From contig NZ_JOCF01000015.1 in assembly GCF_000720635.1 (NCBI RefSeq), forward strand, positions 40,701 to 104,700: 64,000 nt of DNA. Direction: 5' to 3'. Shown here one piece after another: positions 8,446 through 20,244 of this stretch. Source of the DNA: Streptomyces sp. NRRL WC-3742. Its GTDB lineage: Bacteria; Actinomycetota; Actinomycetes; Streptomycetales; Streptomycetaceae. The position numbers were made by a program, and so were the translations under genes. Each line of letters opens with the position of its first letter. Position 1 is the stretch's first letter. The notes beneath the pieces are model-generated. The model saw only the letters and a list, made by a program, of their open reading frames with translations. It made no database searches and was not told where the DNA came from.

Positions 8446-8750
8446 ATCTGTCCCCTCTTGCACATGAATCACAGAAGGATGCTGGTGTGCGGGATTGTGA
8501 TCGGCACTCCGGGACGGCACGGAAGGCCCCCAGGATCTACTCGGCACAATATGCCCACCCGCGATCATTCTCACGAGTGATCTGCGTCACACGACAGCCC
8601 GATTGACGTAAGCATGCCCTCTCGTCACGCTGGTTGCATCTGTGCGTAGACATTGCTCGATCAATTCCGGTGATCGATTGCGGCGCCCGGAGAAGAATCC
8701 CACCCGCAGGAAAGTGTGCTTAGTTTCCCCTGTTATCCCACGAGGAAAGC
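8446..8750 (+). promoter_or_regulatory. Divergent control region of the NRPS cluster
   Basis: This 305-bp region separates the first genes of the two divergent operons and is noticeably richer in A+T than its surroundings. It contains two inverted repeats built on TGATC: GATCATTCTCACGAGTGATC at 8563-8582 (imperfect) and TCGATCA-N7-TGATCGA at 8657-8677 (7-bp perfect arms). They are good candidates for binding sites of a cluster regulator, although no regulator gene lies in the cluster itself. I could not place convincing -35/-10 hexamers. No gene is seen here. Confidence 0.5.
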
Positions 8751-9866
8751 GTGGCGGAGCTTGACATGTCCGATTCAGGTCGTTTTGACATCCTGACGCC
8801 CCCCTCGCCGGTTTCCTCCTACACGGAATGGGACCCACTGGAGGAGGTCATCGTCGGCTCCGTCGACGGTGCCGTGTTCCCGCCGTGGCACATCGCCCTC
8901 GAACCGGTCATTCCCGCCGACCACCGGCAGACCTTCCGCGACAACGCCGGCCGACCGTTCCCCGCCGAACGCATCGCCCTCGCCCGCCAGGAGCTGGAGG
9001 AGTTCTCGCACGTCCTGAGGGCGGAGGGCATCACCGTCCGGCGCCCCGAGACCCCCGCCCAGGACCGGCCCTACGCCACCCGCGACTGGTCCAGCACGGG
9101 CCTGTACGCGGCGATGCCCCGCGACGCCCTGCTCGTCGTCGGCGACGACATCATCGAGTGCCCCATGGCCTGGCGCTCCCGGTACTACGAGACCCTGGCC
9201 TACCGTCCGCTCCTCAAGGAGTACTTCCGCGGCGGCGCCAGGTGGAGCGCCGGGCCCAAACCCGAGCTCACCGACGAGCAGTACGACCTCGACTGGGCGG
9301 AGCCCGGCCCCGGCGGGCCGACGCGGCTGGTGGTCACCGAGTTCGAGCCCACCTTCGACGCCGCCGACTTCACCCGGTGCGGCCGCGACATCATCGCGCA
9401 GCGGAGCAACGTCACCAACGACTTCGGCATCTCCTGGCTGCGCCGCCACCTCGGCGGGGACTACCGGATCCACGTGCTCGAGTTCGACGACGCGCACCCC
9501 ATGCACATCGACGCCACACTCGTGCCGCTCGCCCCCGGAAAACTCCTGATCCACCCCGACCGCGTCCGCGAGGTCCCCCGGATCTTCAAGGGCTGGGACG
9601 TTCTGCGGGCGCCCCGGCCCGTCATCCCGGACTCGCACCCGCTCTACATGACCAGCAAGTGGATCAATATGAACCTGCTTTCGCTGGACGAGACCCGGGT
9701 CGTCGTGGAACGCGGCGAGGAACCCATGATCGACGCCCTCAAGGAATGGGGGTTCGCACCCGTTCCGTGCAGCTTCCGGAATTTCAACAGCTTCGGCGGT
9801 TCGTTCCACTGCGCCACCCTCGACGTGCGCCGCCGGGGTTCCCTCGAATCGTATCTCGATTACTGA
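8751..9866 (+). CDS. Glycine/lysine-type L-arginine amidinotransferase
   Basis: A 371-residue pentein-fold amidinotransferase (AGAT/StrB/CyrA family), first gene of the rightward operon. It moves the amidino group of arginine to an acceptor amine, leaving ornithine. The catalytic triad is intact: Asp in FEPTFDAADFTRCGRD, His in HPMHIDAT and the nucleophilic Cys in FGGSFHCATLDVRR. The acceptor could be glycine, another amino acid or an amine on the peptide, so the product should carry a guanidino group. GTG at 8751 follows GAGGAAAG; an alternative ATG at 8766 has GGCGGAG in front, so the start is uncertain by five codons. Confidence 0.9.
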   Translation: MAELDMSDSGRFDILTPPSPVSSYTEWDPLEEVIVGSVDGAVFPPWHIALEPVIPADHRQTFRDNAGRPFPAERIALARQELEEFSHVLRAEGITVRRPETPAQDRPYATRDWSSTGLYAAMPRDALLVVGDDIIECPMAWRSRYYETLAYRPLLKEYFRGGARWSAGPKPELTDEQYDLDWAEPGPGGPTRLVVTEFEPTFDAADFTRCGRDIIAQRSNVTNDFGISWLRRHLGGDYRIHVLEFDDAHPMHIDATLVPLAPGKLLIHPDRVREVPRIFKGWDVLRAPRPVIPDSHPLYMTSKWINMNLLSLDETRVVVERGEEPMIDALKEWGFAPVPCSFRNFNSFGGSFHCATLDVRRRGSLESYLDY

Positions 9867-9893
9867 CGACGGCCCCGACAGGGAGAATTCAGG

Positions 9894-12800
9894 ATGCCGG
9901 ACCGTGGAGCCCGACGCGTCGCGCTGATGGCTGGCCAGCAGGGGCTCTGGTATGCGCACAGGTTCGATCCCGACAGCGCGATGCTCAACGTCGGCGAGTA
10001 CCTCGACATCGCCGGGCCGCTCGACACCGACCTCTTCGAGGAGGCCCTGCGGCGCACGGTGGCCGAGGCCGAGACGCTGCGGCTGGTCTTCACCGAGGAC
10101 GGGCAGGGCCTCACCGCGAGCGTCGATCCCACCCTGAGGCACCCGCTCGGAATCGTCGACGTCAGCGGCGAGGCGGACCCGCACGCGGCGGCCCTGGCCC
10201 GGATGCGCGAGGACGTCGACCGGGCGCGCGACCCGCTGCACGGCCCGCTCGTCACCTTCACCCTCTTCCGGCTCGGCGAGGCCCGCTTCCACTGGTACCA
10301 GGGCTGCCACCACCTGGTGAACGACGGCCTCGGCTTCCCCCTGGTCGTCAGGCGCCTCGCCGGGATCTACGCGGCCCTCACCGGCCACACCCTGGACGAG
10401 GGCACGCCCCTCGGCTCCGTCGACGTGCTGACCGAGGCCGAAGCCTCCTACCGGAACTCCCCGGACTTCGCCGAGGACCGCCGCCACTGGCGCGAGGAAC
10501 TCGCCTCCCTGCCCCGGCCGGTGAGCCTCACCGGGCGCACCGCCGCCGGCCCGGCACGCCGCCGCCACCGGGAGCTCGACCGGCTCGACGGACCGTCCGC
10601 CGACCGCCTGAGGAGCGCCGCCGCCCGTCTGGGCACCGGCCTGGCCGGTCTGATGACGGCGGCCACCGCCCTGTTCACCAGCCGGGCCACGGGCGAGAGC
10701 GAGGTCGTCATCGGCTTCACCGTCCCCGGCCGGGGCCCGGGCGCCGAACTGACCGTCCCCGGCGTGATGGCGAACATCGTGCCGCTGCGCGTCCGGGTCC
10801 GCGACGGCGACACCGTCCAGCAGCTCGTCGACCGGTGCTCGCTCAAGGTCCTGGAGGCGGTGCTCCACCAGCGGTACCGCTACGAGGACATCAGGCGCGA
10901 CCTGGGCCTCGTCCCCGGCGAGGAGCCCTGGACCGTCTCCCTGAACGTCATGCCCTTCGACTACGGCGGCGACTTCGCCGGACACCCCTTCACGGCGCAC
11001 AACCTGTCCACCGGCCCGTTCGAGCACCTCTCCGTGGCCCTGTGGGACGTCGCCCGCGGGGCCGGCCTGCAACTGGCCGTCGACACCGACCCCGACCTCT
11101 ACACCGCGCAGGAGCACGCCGCCGCCCGGCTGCTGCTCCTCGAGGCGCTCGACCGGATCACCACGACCCCCGCCCACACCCTCCTGAGGGACGTCGACAC
11201 CCTGCCCGCGCCGGTGCGGCGCACCCTCCTGGAGGAGTGGGGCAGGGGAACGGGCGCCCATCCGACCGCCACCCTGACGGGCCTGCTCGAGGCGCAGGCT
11301 TCGCGCACCCCCGACCGGGTCGCGCTGGTGTGCGGCGAGGACTCGCTGACCTACGCCGAACTCCACGGGCGTGCGCAGCAGTTGGCGGAGGTGCTGCGCT
11401 CGCGCGGGGCCGGGCCCGACCGGTACGTGGCGGTGCTGCTGCCGCGCTCGGCGGACGCGCTGGTGGCCCTCCTGGCGGTGCTCAAGGCGGGGGCCGCCTA
11501 CCTGCCGCTCGACCTCGGGCACCCGCAGGAGCGCCTCGCGTACATCCTGGAGGACGCCCGGCCGGTGCTCGTCCTGACCGACGCCGCCTCGGCGTCGCGC
11601 GTCCCCCCGGACTGGGGCGACCGACGGGTCCTCACCGACACACGAGCCGAGGCGCGGGCCGACGCGCGGGCCGAGGCTCCGCAGCCCGTACTGCCCCGTC
11701 ACGCCGCCTACGTCATCTACACCTCCGGCTCGACCGGCCGCCCCAAGGGCGTGGTGATCGAGCAGGCGTCCGCCGCCCAGCTCGTGCGGCACGCCGTGGA
11801 CGCCTACGAGGTCGACGAGACCTCCCGGGTCCTGGCCGCGTTCGCCCTCACCTTCGACGGCGCCGTCCTGGAGACCTTCGTCCCGCTCGCGGCCGGCGCC
11901 CTCGTCGTGCTCGCCGACGACCGCGAACGCCTCGACGTGGACGCCCTCCAGGAGCTGATGCTGCGCCACCGGGTGAGCACGGCCCACCTGTCCCCCGCGC
12001 CGATGCGGATGATGCGGCCCGAGCTGCTGCCCGACCTGCGCGTCGTCTCGGCCGGCGGTGACCGGGTGCCCGGCGAGCTGGTCGACCAGTGGGCCGCCGG
12101 GGGCCGCCGGTTCTGGAACGGCTACGGGCCGACCGAGACCACCGTCGACTGCGCCCAGATGCTCTGCCGGCCCCCCTCCGGCGGCCAGGCTCCCCCCATC
12201 GGCCGGCCCGTCGCGCACGCCCGCGCCTACGTCCTGGACTCCTCCCTGCGGCTGCTGCCGCCGGGAGCCGTCGGCGAGCTGCACATCGCGGGCGAGGGCC
12301 TGGCCCGCGGGTACCTGGGCCGTCCGGGGCTGACCGCCGCGCACTTCGTCGCCGATCCGTACGGCCCGCCCGGCAGCCGGATGTACCGCACCGGGGACCT
12401 CGTCCGCTGGTCCCCCGAGGGGAACCTGGTGTTCCTGGGCCGGGCCGACGACCAGGTCAAGATCCGCGGCTTCCGGATCGAACTGGGCGAGGTCCAGGCC
12501 GCGTTGACCCGTCACGAGGCCGTGGTATCCGCCGTGGCCGTGGTCCGGGACGGCGCCGGTACGGGCCCGCGCATCGACGCCTACGTCGTCCCGGCGCCGG
12601 GCCGCGCGCCCGACCCGGCCGAACTGCGCGACACGGCGGCCGCGTTCCTGCCCGCGTACATGGTCCCCGCCACCGTGACACTGCTGGACCGGCTGCCGGT
12701 CACCACCGCCGGAAAGGTCGACCAACGGGCTCTGCCCGCACCGCAGTTCACCCCCGCCACCGGCCGCAAGCCGCGGACCCCCGGCGAGACGGCCCTGTGC

Positions 12801-15800
12801 GCGATCTTCGCCGAGGTGCTGGGCCTGCCGGAGGTCGGCGCCGACGACGGCTTCTTCGCCCTGGGCGGCCACTCCCTGACGGCGACCCGCCTGGTCGCCC
12901 GCATCCGCGCCGAGCTGGGCCAGGAGGTCGCGATCCGCACCGTCTACGAGGCGCCCACCGCCGCCGAGCTGGCCGAACGCCTCGACGGCGGCGCCCCGGC
13001 ACGGCCCGCGCTCACCCGGGCCGAGCGCCCCGAGCGCGTCCCGCTCTCCTACGCGCAGTCGCGGCTCTGGTTCCTGCGCCAGCTGCAGGCCACCGCCGAC
13101 ACCTACAACAACGCCCTGGCGCTGCGGCTCACCGGCCCCCTGGACACCGGGGCCCTGCGGGACGCCGTCCGCGACGTGACGGACCGGCACGAGTCCCTGC
13201 GGACGGTGTTCCCCGCCGAGGACGGCCACCCGTACCAGCACGTCCTGAAGGCCCCGGACCTGCCCCTGCCGGTGACGCCCACCGACGAGTCCGCACTGCC
13301 GGGGCTCCTCGCGGCGGCGGCCCGCCACCCGTTCGACCTGGCCACGGAACCGCCCCTGCGCGCCCACCTGTTCCAACTGGCCCCGGACGAGCACGTGTTC
13401 GTCCTCGTCATGCACCATATCGCGGGCGACGCCTGGTCCGTCCACCCCCTGCTGCGCGACCTCGGCGCGTCCTACGCCGCCCGCCTCGACGGGCGCGCCC
13501 CCTCCCTCGCCCCGCTGCCCGTCCAGTACGCCGACTACACCCTCTGGCAGCGCGCCCTGCTGGGCGACCCGGAGGACCCGGAGTCCGCCATGGCGCGCCA
13601 ACTCGCCTACTGGAAGCGGACGCTGGACGGCCTGCCGAAGGAGACCGTCCTGCCCGCCGACCGCCCCCGGCCCACCGAGGGCTCCCACCGCGGCGGGACC
13701 GTCCCCCTGACCCTCACCGCCGAGCTGCACACCGCGCTGGTCGAGCTGGCGCGGGCCCACGACGCCAGCGTCTTCATGGTGCTCCAGGCCGCCACCGCCC
13801 TGTTGCTCGCGCGGATGGGCGCGGGCGAGGACGTCCCGATCGGCTCCCCGGTGGCCGGGCGCACCGAGGACGCGCTGACGGACCTGGTCGGCTTCTTCGC
13901 CAACACCCTGGTCCTGCGCACCGACCTGTCCGGCGACCCCACCTTCGCCGAGCTGCTCGGCCGGGTCCGCGAAGCCTGCCTCGACGCCTACGGCCACCAG
14001 GACGTGCCCTTCGAGCTGCTGGTCGGCGAACTGGTCGCCGAGCGCTCCCTCTCCCGCCACCCGCTCTTCCAGGTCGCCCTGGCCCTGCGCAACAACCGGG
14101 CCGGCGAGCTGCGCCTCCCGGGCGTGGACGTCGCGGCCGAGCCTGTGGCGACGGACACCACGCCCTTCGACCTGGTGGTGGAGTTCGACGACGAGTCCGC
14201 CGACCCCGGGGCCCGTCTGCCCGGCCTCCTGCACTACAGCGGCGACCTGTTCGACCGGGGCACCGCCGAGGCCGTCGCCGACCGGCTGCTACGCCTGATC
14301 GCCCAGGTCGTACGGGACCCGGGCCTTCGGATCAGCCGGTACGAGCCCTGGTCCCGCTCCGAACAGGAGCTGGTCCTGCGGGAGTGGAACCGCACCGAGC
14401 ACCCCGTCCCCGCCGTCACGCTGCCGGAGATGCTGGAGTCCTGGGCCCGGCGGACCCCGGAGGAGATCGCGGCCGTCGCCCCCGACGGCAGCCTGACCTT
14501 CCGCGCGTTCAACGCCCGCGCCAACCGCCTGGCCCGCCACCTCGCCGCCCGCGGCATCGGCCCGGAGGCCGTCGTCGCGGTGGCCGTCCCCCGCTCGCTC
14601 GACCTGATCACGGCGATCTGGGCCGTCCTCAAGACCGGCGCGGCGTACATGCCGCTGGACCCGTCCTACCCGGCGGAGCGGACCGCGCTGCTGCTCGCCG
14701 ACGTCCGCCCGGCCGCCGTCCTCGCCACCCTCGCCACGGCCGCCCGGCTGAGCCCCGGGGAGGCCCCGCTCGTCCTGCTGGACGAGCCCGCCACCGCCGC
14801 CGACATCGCCGCCCGCGCCGACGAGGACCTCGGCCCGGGCGACCGGACGGCGCCCCTGCTCCCGCAGACGCCCGTGTACGTGATCCACACCTCCGGGTCC
14901 ACCGGCAGCCCCAAGGGCGTCACCATGAACGCCGGGGCGATCGTCAACCTGGTCCACGCCCACTCCGCCTGGATCCGCCGCGGCAGGCCCGGCCCCGGCG
15001 GCCCGGTCGCCCAGGTGTCGGCGATCAGCTTCGACGTGTCAGCCTGGGAGATCATCGAGACCCTCGCCACCGGCCGCCGGCTCGCCGTCCCCGACGAGGA
15101 GGTGCGCCGCGACCCGGCCGCCCTGGCCCGCTGGCTCGACGAACACCGCGTCGAACAGCTCTGCGCGCCCAACGTGATGCTGGAGGCCCTCTGCGAGGCC
15201 GCCCTGACCCAGGGCCTGGCCCTGCCCGCCCTGCGGGAGATCGGGCAGGGCGGCGAGGCCCTGCGGCTGGGCCCGGCCATGCGCGCGTTCCTCTCCGCCC
15301 ACCCCGAACGGCGCCTGCACAACCTCTACGGCCCCACCGAGACCCACCTCGTCACCGCCTTCTCCCTGCCGGCCGGGCTCACCGGCTGGACCTCCCCCAC
15401 CGCCCCCGTCGGCGGCCCGATCCGCAACACCCGGATGTACGTCCTGGACGGTTCGCTGCGCCCGGTGCCGCCCGGCGTGGTCGGGGAGCTGTACATCGCC
15501 GGCACCGCCCTGGCCCGCGGCTACTGGAACCGCCCCGGCCTGACGGCCCAGCGCTTCGTCGCCGACCCCTTCGGCGGCCCCGGCGAGCGCGTGTACCGCA
15601 CCGGCGACCTGGTGCGCTGGTCCGCCGACGGGCAGCTGCTGTACACGGGCCGCACCGACGACCAGGCCAAGGTCCGCGGCTACCGGGTCGAGCCCGGCGA
15701 GGTCGAGGCCGTCCTGGGCGGCCACCCGGAGGTGGCCCAGGTCGCGGCCGTGGTCCGCAAGGACGCCGAAGGGGAGAACCGGCTGGTCGCGTACGTCGTG

Positions 15801-16259
15801 CCCGCCCCCGGCGCGCACCCCCGGGAGACGGAGCTGCGCCGCCACGCGGCCGCCCTGCTGCCGGACTTCATGGTGCCGACGGTCGTGCTCACCGCGTCCC
15901 TGCCCCTGACCATCAGCGGGAAGGTCCACCGCAGGGCGCTGCCCGCCCCCGACTTCTCCCGGCTGGTCTCCCGGCGCAAGCCCCGCACCGCCGACGAACA
16001 GGCCCTGTGCGAGCTGTTCGCCGCCGTCCTCGGGCTCGAGGAGATCGGCACCGACGACTCCTTCTTCGACCTCGGCGGCCACTCGCTGCTCGCCACCAGG
16101 CTCGCCGGCCGCATCCGCACCGCGCTCGGGGTCGAGGTCGACGTCCGGGCGGTGTTCGAGGCCCCGACCGTGGCCGCCCTGGCCGAACGCCTCCGGGCCC
16201 CCGGCGCGCCGTCCAGGCCCGCGCTGCGCCGCATGCCCCGGCCGGGAGAGCGCCGATGA
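9894..16259 (+). CDS. Non-ribosomal peptide synthetase, two modules (C-A-T-C-A-T)
   Basis: A 2121-residue NRPS. C1 (about 5-430) has HHLVNDG at 139-145; A1 (about 460-950) has [11 protein letters not shown] near 607; T1 has GGHSL near 990; C2 (about 1035-1470) has HHIAGDA near 1173, i.e. Ala in place of the final Gly; A2 (about 1500-2010) has [12 protein letters not shown]2 has GGHSL near 2060. There are no E, MT or TE domains. Reading the ten specificity residues by eye gives D-G-L-H-V-A-G-V-D-K for A1 and D-V-W-C-G-G-L-L-V-K for A2; I recall no close match for either. The N-terminal C domain implies an upstream acyl or aminoacyl donor, perhaps the free A-T protein. SD AGGGAG lies at 9880-9885. 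Confidence 0.95.
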   Translation: MPDRGARRVALMAGQQGLWYAHRFDPDSAMLNVGEYLDIAGPLDTDLFEEALRRTVAEAETLRLVFTEDGQGLTASVDPTLRHPLGIVDVSGEADPHAAALARMREDVDRARDPLHGPLVTFTLFRLGEARFHWYQGCHHLVNDGLGFPLVVRRLAGIYAALTGHTLDEGTPLGSVDVLTEAEASYRNSPDFAEDRRHWREELASLPRPVSLTGRTAAGPARRRHRELDRLDGPSADRLRSAAARLGTGLAGLMTAATALFTSRATGESEVVIGFTVPGRGPGAELTVPGVMANIVPLRVRVRDGDTVQQLVDRCSLKVLEAVLHQRYRYEDIRRDLGLVPGEEPWTVSLNVMPFDYGGDFAGHPFTAHNLSTGPFEHLSVALWDVARGAGLQLAVDTDPDLYTAQEHAAARLLLLEALDRITTTPAHTLLRDVDTLPAPVRRTLLEEWGRGTGAHPTATLTGLLEAQASRTPDRVALVCGEDSLTYAELHGRAQQLAEVLRSRGAGPDRYVAVLLPRSADALVALLAVLKAGAAYLPLDLGHPQERLAYILEDARPVLVLTDAASASRVPPDWGDRRVLTDTRAEARADARAEAPQPVLPRHAAYVIYTSGSTGRPKGVVIEQASAAQLVRHAVDAYEVDETSRVLAAFALTFDGAVLETFVPLAAGALVVLADDRERLDVDALQELMLRHRVSTAHLSPAPMRMMRPELLPDLRVVSAGGDRVPGELVDQWAAGGRRFWNGYGPTETTVDCAQMLCRPPSGGQAPPIGRPVAHARAYVLDSSLRLLPPGAVGELHIAGEGLARGYLGRPGLTAAHFVADPYGPPGSRMYRTGDLVRWSPEGNLVFLGRADDQVKIRGFRIELGEVQAALTRHEAVVSAVAVVRDGAGTGPRIDAYVVPAPGRAPDPAELRDTAAAFLPAYMVPATVTLLDRLPVTTAGKVDQRALPAPQFTPATGRKPRTPGETALCAIFAEVLGLPEVGADDGFFALGGHSLTATRLVARIRAELGQEVAIRTVYEAPTAAELAERLDGGAPARPALTRAERPERVPLSYAQSRLWFLRQLQATADTYNNALALRLTGPLDTGALRDAVRDVTDRHESLRTVFPAEDGHPYQHVLKAPDLPLPVTPTDESALPGLLAAAARHPFDLATEPPLRAHLFQLAPDEHVFVLVMHHIAGDAWSVHPLLRDLGASYAARLDGRAPSLAPLPVQYADYTLWQRALLGDPEDPESAMARQLAYWKRTLDGLPKETVLPADRPRPTEGSHRGGTVPLTLTAELHTALVELARAHDASVFMVLQAATALLLARMGAGEDVPIGSPVAGRTEDALTDLVGFFANTLVLRTDLSGDPTFAELLGRVREACLDAYGHQDVPFELLVGELVAERSLSRHPLFQVALALRNNRAGELRLPGVDVAAEPVATDTTPFDLVVEFDDESADPGARLPGLLHYSGDLFDRGTAEAVADRLLRLIAQVVRDPGLRISRYEPWSRSEQELVLREWNRTEHPVPAVTLPEMLESWARRTPEEIAAVAPDGSLTFRAFNARANRLARHLAARGIGPEAVVAVAVPRSLDLITAIWAVLKTGAAYMPLDPSYPAERTALLLADVRPAAVLATLATAARLSPGEAPLVLLDEPATAADIAARADEDLGPGDRTAPLLPQTPVYVIHTSGSTGSPKGVTMNAGAIVNLVHAHSAWIRRGRPGPGGPVAQVSAISFDVSAWEIIETLATGRRLAVPDEEVRRDPAALARWLDEHRVEQLCAPNVMLEALCEAALTQGLALPALREIGQGGEALRLGPAMRAFLSAHPERRLHNLYGPTETHLVTAFSLPAGLTGWTSPTAPVGGPIRNTRMYVLDGSLRPVPPGVVGELYIAGTALARGYWNRPGLTAQRFVADPFGGPGERVYRTGDLVRWSADGQLLYTGRTDDQAKVRGYRVEPGEVEAVLGGHPEVAQVAAVVRKDAEGENRLVAYVVPAPGAHPRETELRRHAAALLPDFMVPTVVLTASLPLTISGKVHRRALPAPDFSRLVSRRKPRTADEQALCELFAAVLGLEEIGTDDSFFDLGGHSLLATRLAGRIRTALGVEVDVRAVFEAPTVAALAERLRAPGAPSRPALRRMPRPGERR

Positions 16260-16297
16260 CCCGCCCCCTGCCGTCCCGGACGGGCGGTGCCCGGTGA
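16256..16297 (+). CDS. 13-codon micro-ORF joining the two NRPS genes (possible coupling ORF)
   Basis: An ATG at 16256 overlaps the stop of the first NRPS (ATGA) and opens a 13-codon frame ([13 protein letters not shown]) whose stop overlaps the GTG start of the second NRPS (GTGA, 16294-16297). The three frames are used in succession (0, 2, 1). It may act as a translational relay keeping the two synthetases in balance, since the GTG itself has only a weak SD. It may also be chance; there is no independent evidence that a peptide is made. Confidence 0.35.
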   Translation: MTRPLPSRTGGAR

Positions 16298-19200
16298 TCC
16301 CGCTCTCCCACGCCCAGCACCGCATCTGGTTCCTCGACCGGCTCGACGAGGGCGCCGGCTACCGGATCCCGCTGCTCTACCGCCTCTCCGGCACGCTCGA
16401 CACCGAGGCCCTGGCCGCCGCGGTGACCGACCTCCTGGCCCGCCACGAGATCCTGCGGACCGTCTTCCCACTGACGGCCGAGGGCACCCCGCAGCAGGTC
16501 GTGCTGGAGGACCCCGCCGCCTGGCCCACCCTGCTGACCGGCCGGACCGGCACGGGCGAGGAGGCGCACCGGGAGGCCACCCGCGCGGCCGCCCACGTCT
16601 TCGACCTGGCCGCCGAGGCCCCCGTACGGTTCCACGCCTTCTCCACGGGCGACCAGGAGCACCTGCTGCTCGTCCTGCTGCACCACATCGCCGCGGACGG
16701 CTGGTCGCTGGAGCCGCTGTTGCGCGACCTGGAGACCGCCTACACGGCCCGCCTGGAGCACCGCGCCCCGGCCTGGGAGCCGCTGCCGGTCCAGTACATC
16801 GACTACACCCTCTGGCAGCGCGAACTGCTCGGCGACGAGCGGGACGGGCGGAGCCTGGCCGGCCGTCAACTCGCCTACTGGCGCGAGGCGTTGAACGGCC
16901 TTCCGCCCGTGCTCCCGCTGCCCGCCGACCGGCCGCGACCGGCGGTGGCCACCCACCGGGGCGCCTCGGTGCCCTTCCGGATCGGCGCGGCCGCCCACGC
17001 CCGGCTCTCGGCCCTGGCCCGGCGCAGCGGCGCCAGCGTGTTCATGGCCCTGCACGCCGCCGTCGCGGCGCTGCTCACCCGGCTCGGCGCCGGAACCGAC
17101 CTGCCGATCGGGACGGCCGTCGCCGGGCGCACCGACGAAGCCATGGACAACCTCGTCGGCATGTACGTCAACACGCTCGTGCTGCGCTGCGACACCGGCG
17201 GGAACCCGACCTTCGAAGAGCTGCTGGCCCGGGTGCGCGCGAGTGACCTCGGGGCCTACGCGCACCAGGACCTGCCGTTCGAGCTCCTGGTCGACGAGCT
17301 GAGCCCGGTGCGCTCGGCCTCCTGGAACCCCCTGTTCCAGGTGATGCTGGTGCTGGAGGACGGCACGGCGGCCGTCCCCCGGCTCCCCGGCCTGACGGCC
17401 ACCGAGGAGGGCACCGCCCTGACCACGGCCAAGTTCGACCTCACCTTCCACCTCCGGGAGCGACGGCAGGACGGTGAGCCGGGCCATGCGCAGAGCGGCG
17501 AGCCGGGCAACGAGCAGAGCGGTGAGCCGGGCGGTAAACAGGGCAGCGAGCCGGGCGGGCTGGAGGGCCTGCTGGAGTACGCCCGCGACCTGTTCGACCC
17601 CGCCACCGCCGCCCGCCTCGCGGACCGGTTCGCCCTCCTGCTGGACGCCCTGACGGCGGACCCCTCGCAGCGCATCGGCGACGTCCCCCTCCTCCTCCCG
17701 GACGAGCGGCCGGGGCTGGGCACCCTCCTCCACCCCGAAGCCCCGCCGCCCCTCCCCGAGCTCTTCGAGGCCCAGGTCCGACGGACGCCGGAGGCCCTCG
17801 CCCTGACCGACCGCCAGGAGCGGTCGACCTACCGGGAGCTGAACGCCCGGGCGAACCGGCTGGCCCGGCACCTGGCCGCCGAGGGCATCGGCCCCGGAGA
17901 CCTGGTCGCCCTGTCGCTGCCCCGGGGCGCCGCCGCCGTCACCGCCGTGCTCGCCGTCCTCAAGGCCGGCGCCGCCTACCTGCCGATGGACCCCTCCCAC
18001 CCCGCGCAGCGCCTCGCCCTCGTGCTCGCCGACGCGGCCCCTCGGCTGCTCGTCACCGCCGGTGCGGAGGGCGGTCCGGGTCCGGCGGCCGGCGTCCCCC
18101 GCCTCGACGCGCAGACCTGGTGGAAGGAGTCCGACGCCTTCCCGGCCGCCGACCTGACGGACCGGGACCGCACCGCGAACCTCCACCCGCGCGACGCGGC
18201 CTACGTCATCCACACCTCCGGGTCCACCGGCCGGCCCAAGGGCGTGGTCGTCGAACACCGCTCCCTGAGCACCTACCTCCTGCGCGGCCGCACCGCCTAC
18301 CCGAGCGCCGCCGGGGCGAGCCTGCTGCACTCGCCGCTCTCCTTCGACCTGACCGTCACCGCCCTCTTCACCCCGCTGGTGAGCGGCGGCCGCGTCCACC
18401 TCGGCGAGCTGTCCGAGCCCGCGGGCGCACCGCGCCACACGTTCATGAAGGTGACGCCGAGCCACCTCGAGCTGATGGACGCACTGCCCCCGGAGGCCGC
18501 CCCGTCCGAGCTGCTGCTGATCGGCGGCGAGGCCCTGCACGGCGAAGCCTTACGGCCCTGGCGGGAGCAGCACCCGGGCGTCGAGGTCCGCAACTGCTAC
18601 GGCCCCACCGAGGCCACCGTCAACTGCGCCGAGCACCGCCTGGCGCCGGGCGCGCCCACCCCGGCGGGCGCCGTCCCGATCGGCCTGCCCTTCGAGGGCG
18701 TCCGGATGTACGTCCTGGACGAGCGCCTGCACCCCGTCCCGCCGGGCGTCGTCGGCGAGCTGTACGTCGCCGGGCCCTGCCTCGCCCGGGGCTACCTGGG
18801 CCGGCCCGGGCCGACCGCCACCCGGTTCGTCGCCAACCCCTTCGACGGGCCCGGCGAGCTGATGTACCGCACCGGCGACCTCGTACGGCTGCGGTCGGAC
18901 GGCCTCCTGGAGTACGTCGGCCGCGGCGACGACCAGGTCAAGGTCCGGGGCCACCGGATCGAGCCGGGCGAGGTCAGGGCCGCGCTGCTCGCCCTGCCGG
19001 GGGTCGCCCGGTGCGCGGTGGGCGTCGAGGAGCGCTCGGCGGGCGACCGCCGCCTGGTCGCCCACGTCGTCCCCGCCGACCCGGGCCGCCCGCCGCAGGG
19101 CGCGGCGCTGCGCGCGGCCCTGGCCGAGACCCTCCCCGCGCCGATGGTGCCCTCCTCCGTCCTCGTCCTGCCCCGACTGCCGCTCACCGCCAACGGCAAG

Positions 19201-20244
19201 GTCGACCGCGCGGCCCTGCCCGGCGCGGGCCCGGACGCCCGGAGCGGCAGCCGTGGCCCGCGCACCCCCGCCGAGGCCGCGCTGTGCCGGGTGTTCGAGG
19301 AACTCCTCGGCTCCGGCCCCGTCGGCATCGACGACAACTTCTTCGAACTGGGCGGCCACTCCCTCCTCCTGCCCCGGCTGATCGCCCGCATCGAGGAGAC
19401 CACGGGCCTCGCCCTGACCATGAAGCAGGTGCTCCTCGGCGGGACGGTGGAGCGCCTGCTGCGGGAGCAGCCGCCGGGCGCCGACCTCCTCCGGCCGGTG
19501 GTCACCCTCCGCCCGGGCGAGGGACGCCCGCTCTGGTGCGTCCACCCCGGCAGCGGGCTCGGCTGGAGCTACCTGGGGCTGCTCCCGTACGTCCCGGCCG
19601 GGCGGCCGGTGTACGCCCTCCAGGCGCGCGGCCTCGACGGGCGCGGCGCCCTGGCCGGGAGCTTCGCCGAGCTGGTCGAGGACTACTGCGCGCGGATCAC
19701 CGCCGCGCAGCCCGAGGGGCCGTACCTGCTGGCCGGCTGGTCCTTCGGCGGCGCGGCGGCCCACGCCCTCGCCGTACGGCTGCGCGCCCTCGGCCACCGC
19801 GTCGACCTGCTCGCCGTCATCGACGCCGTACCGGCCGTCGGCGGGGACGAGCCTACGGATGCGGACACCGGCATCGAGGGCATCGAGGCCGTCGCGTTCG
19901 ACGGCGGCGAGGCCATGGAGGCCCTCGACGAGGAGACGGTCGCGGCGCTGCTGCGCGTCACCCGCAACACCATCGCCCTGGCGCGCGACCCCGGCCCGCA
20001 TCCGGGGGTCTTCGACGGCTCCCTCCTGCTCTTCGAGGCGACCGGCGGCTCCCGGGACCTCGCCCGGCGGTGGGAGCCCGTCGTCGCGGGGCCCGTCACC
20101 ACCGTGCCGGTGGACGGCGAGCACCTCAGGATGCTCAGGCCCGCCGCCCTGCGGACCATCGGCCCGGCCCTGGCCGAGGCGCTGACGTCGCTGACGTCGC
20201 TGACGTCGCTGGAGAACCTCTCCCCGGACGAGGAGGCCCGCTGA
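16294..20244 (+). CDS. Non-ribosomal peptide synthetase, termination module (C-A-T-TE)
   Basis: A 1316-residue NRPS. The C domain begins at once ([13 protein letters not shown]) and has HHIAADG at 130-136; A3 spans about 485-985 with [12 protein letters not shown] has GGHSLLL near 1019; a type I thioesterase follows with GWSFGG near 1147. The specificity residues read D-L-T-K-L-G-C-V-N-K; DLTKLG is the signature beginning of Asn/Asp domains, so the last residue is probably Asn, Asp or a derivative, and the adjacent asparagine synthetase fits this. Three 8-residue GEPG-type repeats interrupt the C domain and LTSLTSLTS sits near the C-terminus. Start is GTG at 16294; the stop overlaps the next ATG (TGATG). 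Confidence 0.95.
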   Translation: MIPLSHAQHRIWFLDRLDEGAGYRIPLLYRLSGTLDTEALAAAVTDLLARHEILRTVFPLTAEGTPQQVVLEDPAAWPTLLTGRTGTGEEAHREATRAAAHVFDLAAEAPVRFHAFSTGDQEHLLLVLLHHIAADGWSLEPLLRDLETAYTARLEHRAPAWEPLPVQYIDYTLWQRELLGDERDGRSLAGRQLAYWREALNGLPPVLPLPADRPRPAVATHRGASVPFRIGAAAHARLSALARRSGASVFMALHAAVAALLTRLGAGTDLPIGTAVAGRTDEAMDNLVGMYVNTLVLRCDTGGNPTFEELLARVRASDLGAYAHQDLPFELLVDELSPVRSASWNPLFQVMLVLEDGTAAVPRLPGLTATEEGTALTTAKFDLTFHLRERRQDGEPGHAQSGEPGNEQSGEPGGKQGSEPGGLEGLLEYARDLFDPATAARLADRFALLLDALTADPSQRIGDVPLLLPDERPGLGTLLHPEAPPPLPELFEAQVRRTPEALALTDRQERSTYRELNARANRLARHLAAEGIGPGDLVALSLPRGAAAVTAVLAVLKAGAAYLPMDPSHPAQRLALVLADAAPRLLVTAGAEGGPGPAAGVPRLDAQTWWKESDAFPAADLTDRDRTANLHPRDAAYVIHTSGSTGRPKGVVVEHRSLSTYLLRGRTAYPSAAGASLLHSPLSFDLTVTALFTPLVSGGRVHLGELSEPAGAPRHTFMKVTPSHLELMDALPPEAAPSELLLIGGEALHGEALRPWREQHPGVEVRNCYGPTEATVNCAEHRLAPGAPTPAGAVPIGLPFEGVRMYVLDERLHPVPPGVVGELYVAGPCLARGYLGRPGPTATRFVANPFDGPGELMYRTGDLVRLRSDGLLEYVGRGDDQVKVRGHRIEPGEVRAALLALPGVARCAVGVEERSAGDRRLVAHVVPADPGRPPQGAALRAALAETLPAPMVPSSVLVLPRLPLTANGKVDRAALPGAGPDARSGSRGPRTPAEAALCRVFEELLGSGPVGIDDNFFELGGHSLLLPRLIARIEETTGLALTMKQVLLGGTVERLLREQPPGADLLRPVVTLRPGEGRPLWCVHPGSGLGWSYLGLLPYVPAGRPVYALQARGLDGRGALAGSFAELVEDYCARITAAQPEGPYLLAGWSFGGAAAHALAVRLRALGHRVDLLAVIDAVPAVGGDEPTDADTGIEGIEAVAFDGGEAMEALDEETVAALLRVTRNTIALARDPGPHPGVFDGSLLLFEATGGSRDLARRWEPVVAGPVTTVPVDGEHLRMLRPAALRTIGPALAEALTSLTSLTSLENLSPDEEAR
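17473..17568 (+). repeat. In-frame 24-bp tandem repeat inside the condensation domain
   Basis: Four 24-bp units encode [24 protein letters not shown] and SEPGGLEG, the last one diverged. They sit in a loop of the C domain just before the conserved YARDLFDP block, where relatives have a few residues only. The repeat is in frame and should form a flexible, charged loop, so it is probably tolerated as a minisatellite expansion. Confidence 0.85.

Noticed and set aside
8600..8640. TTGACG at 8603 as a -35 box for the amidinotransferase gene
   Set aside because: No acceptable -10 hexamer is found at 16-19 bases downstream.
8775..14234. Very long open frame on the minus strand through the amidinotransferase and the first NRPS
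   Set aside because: It is the antisense shadow of high-GC coding sequence: composition is Gly/Arg/Gln/Val-rich with no domain, and the plus strand carries clear catalytic motifs throughout.
16254..16297. Frameshift that would split one large NRPS
   Set aside because: The second gene starts with a normal condensation-domain N-terminus directly at its GTG and the first ends after a complete carrier domain, so two natural genes joined by overlaps are more likely.
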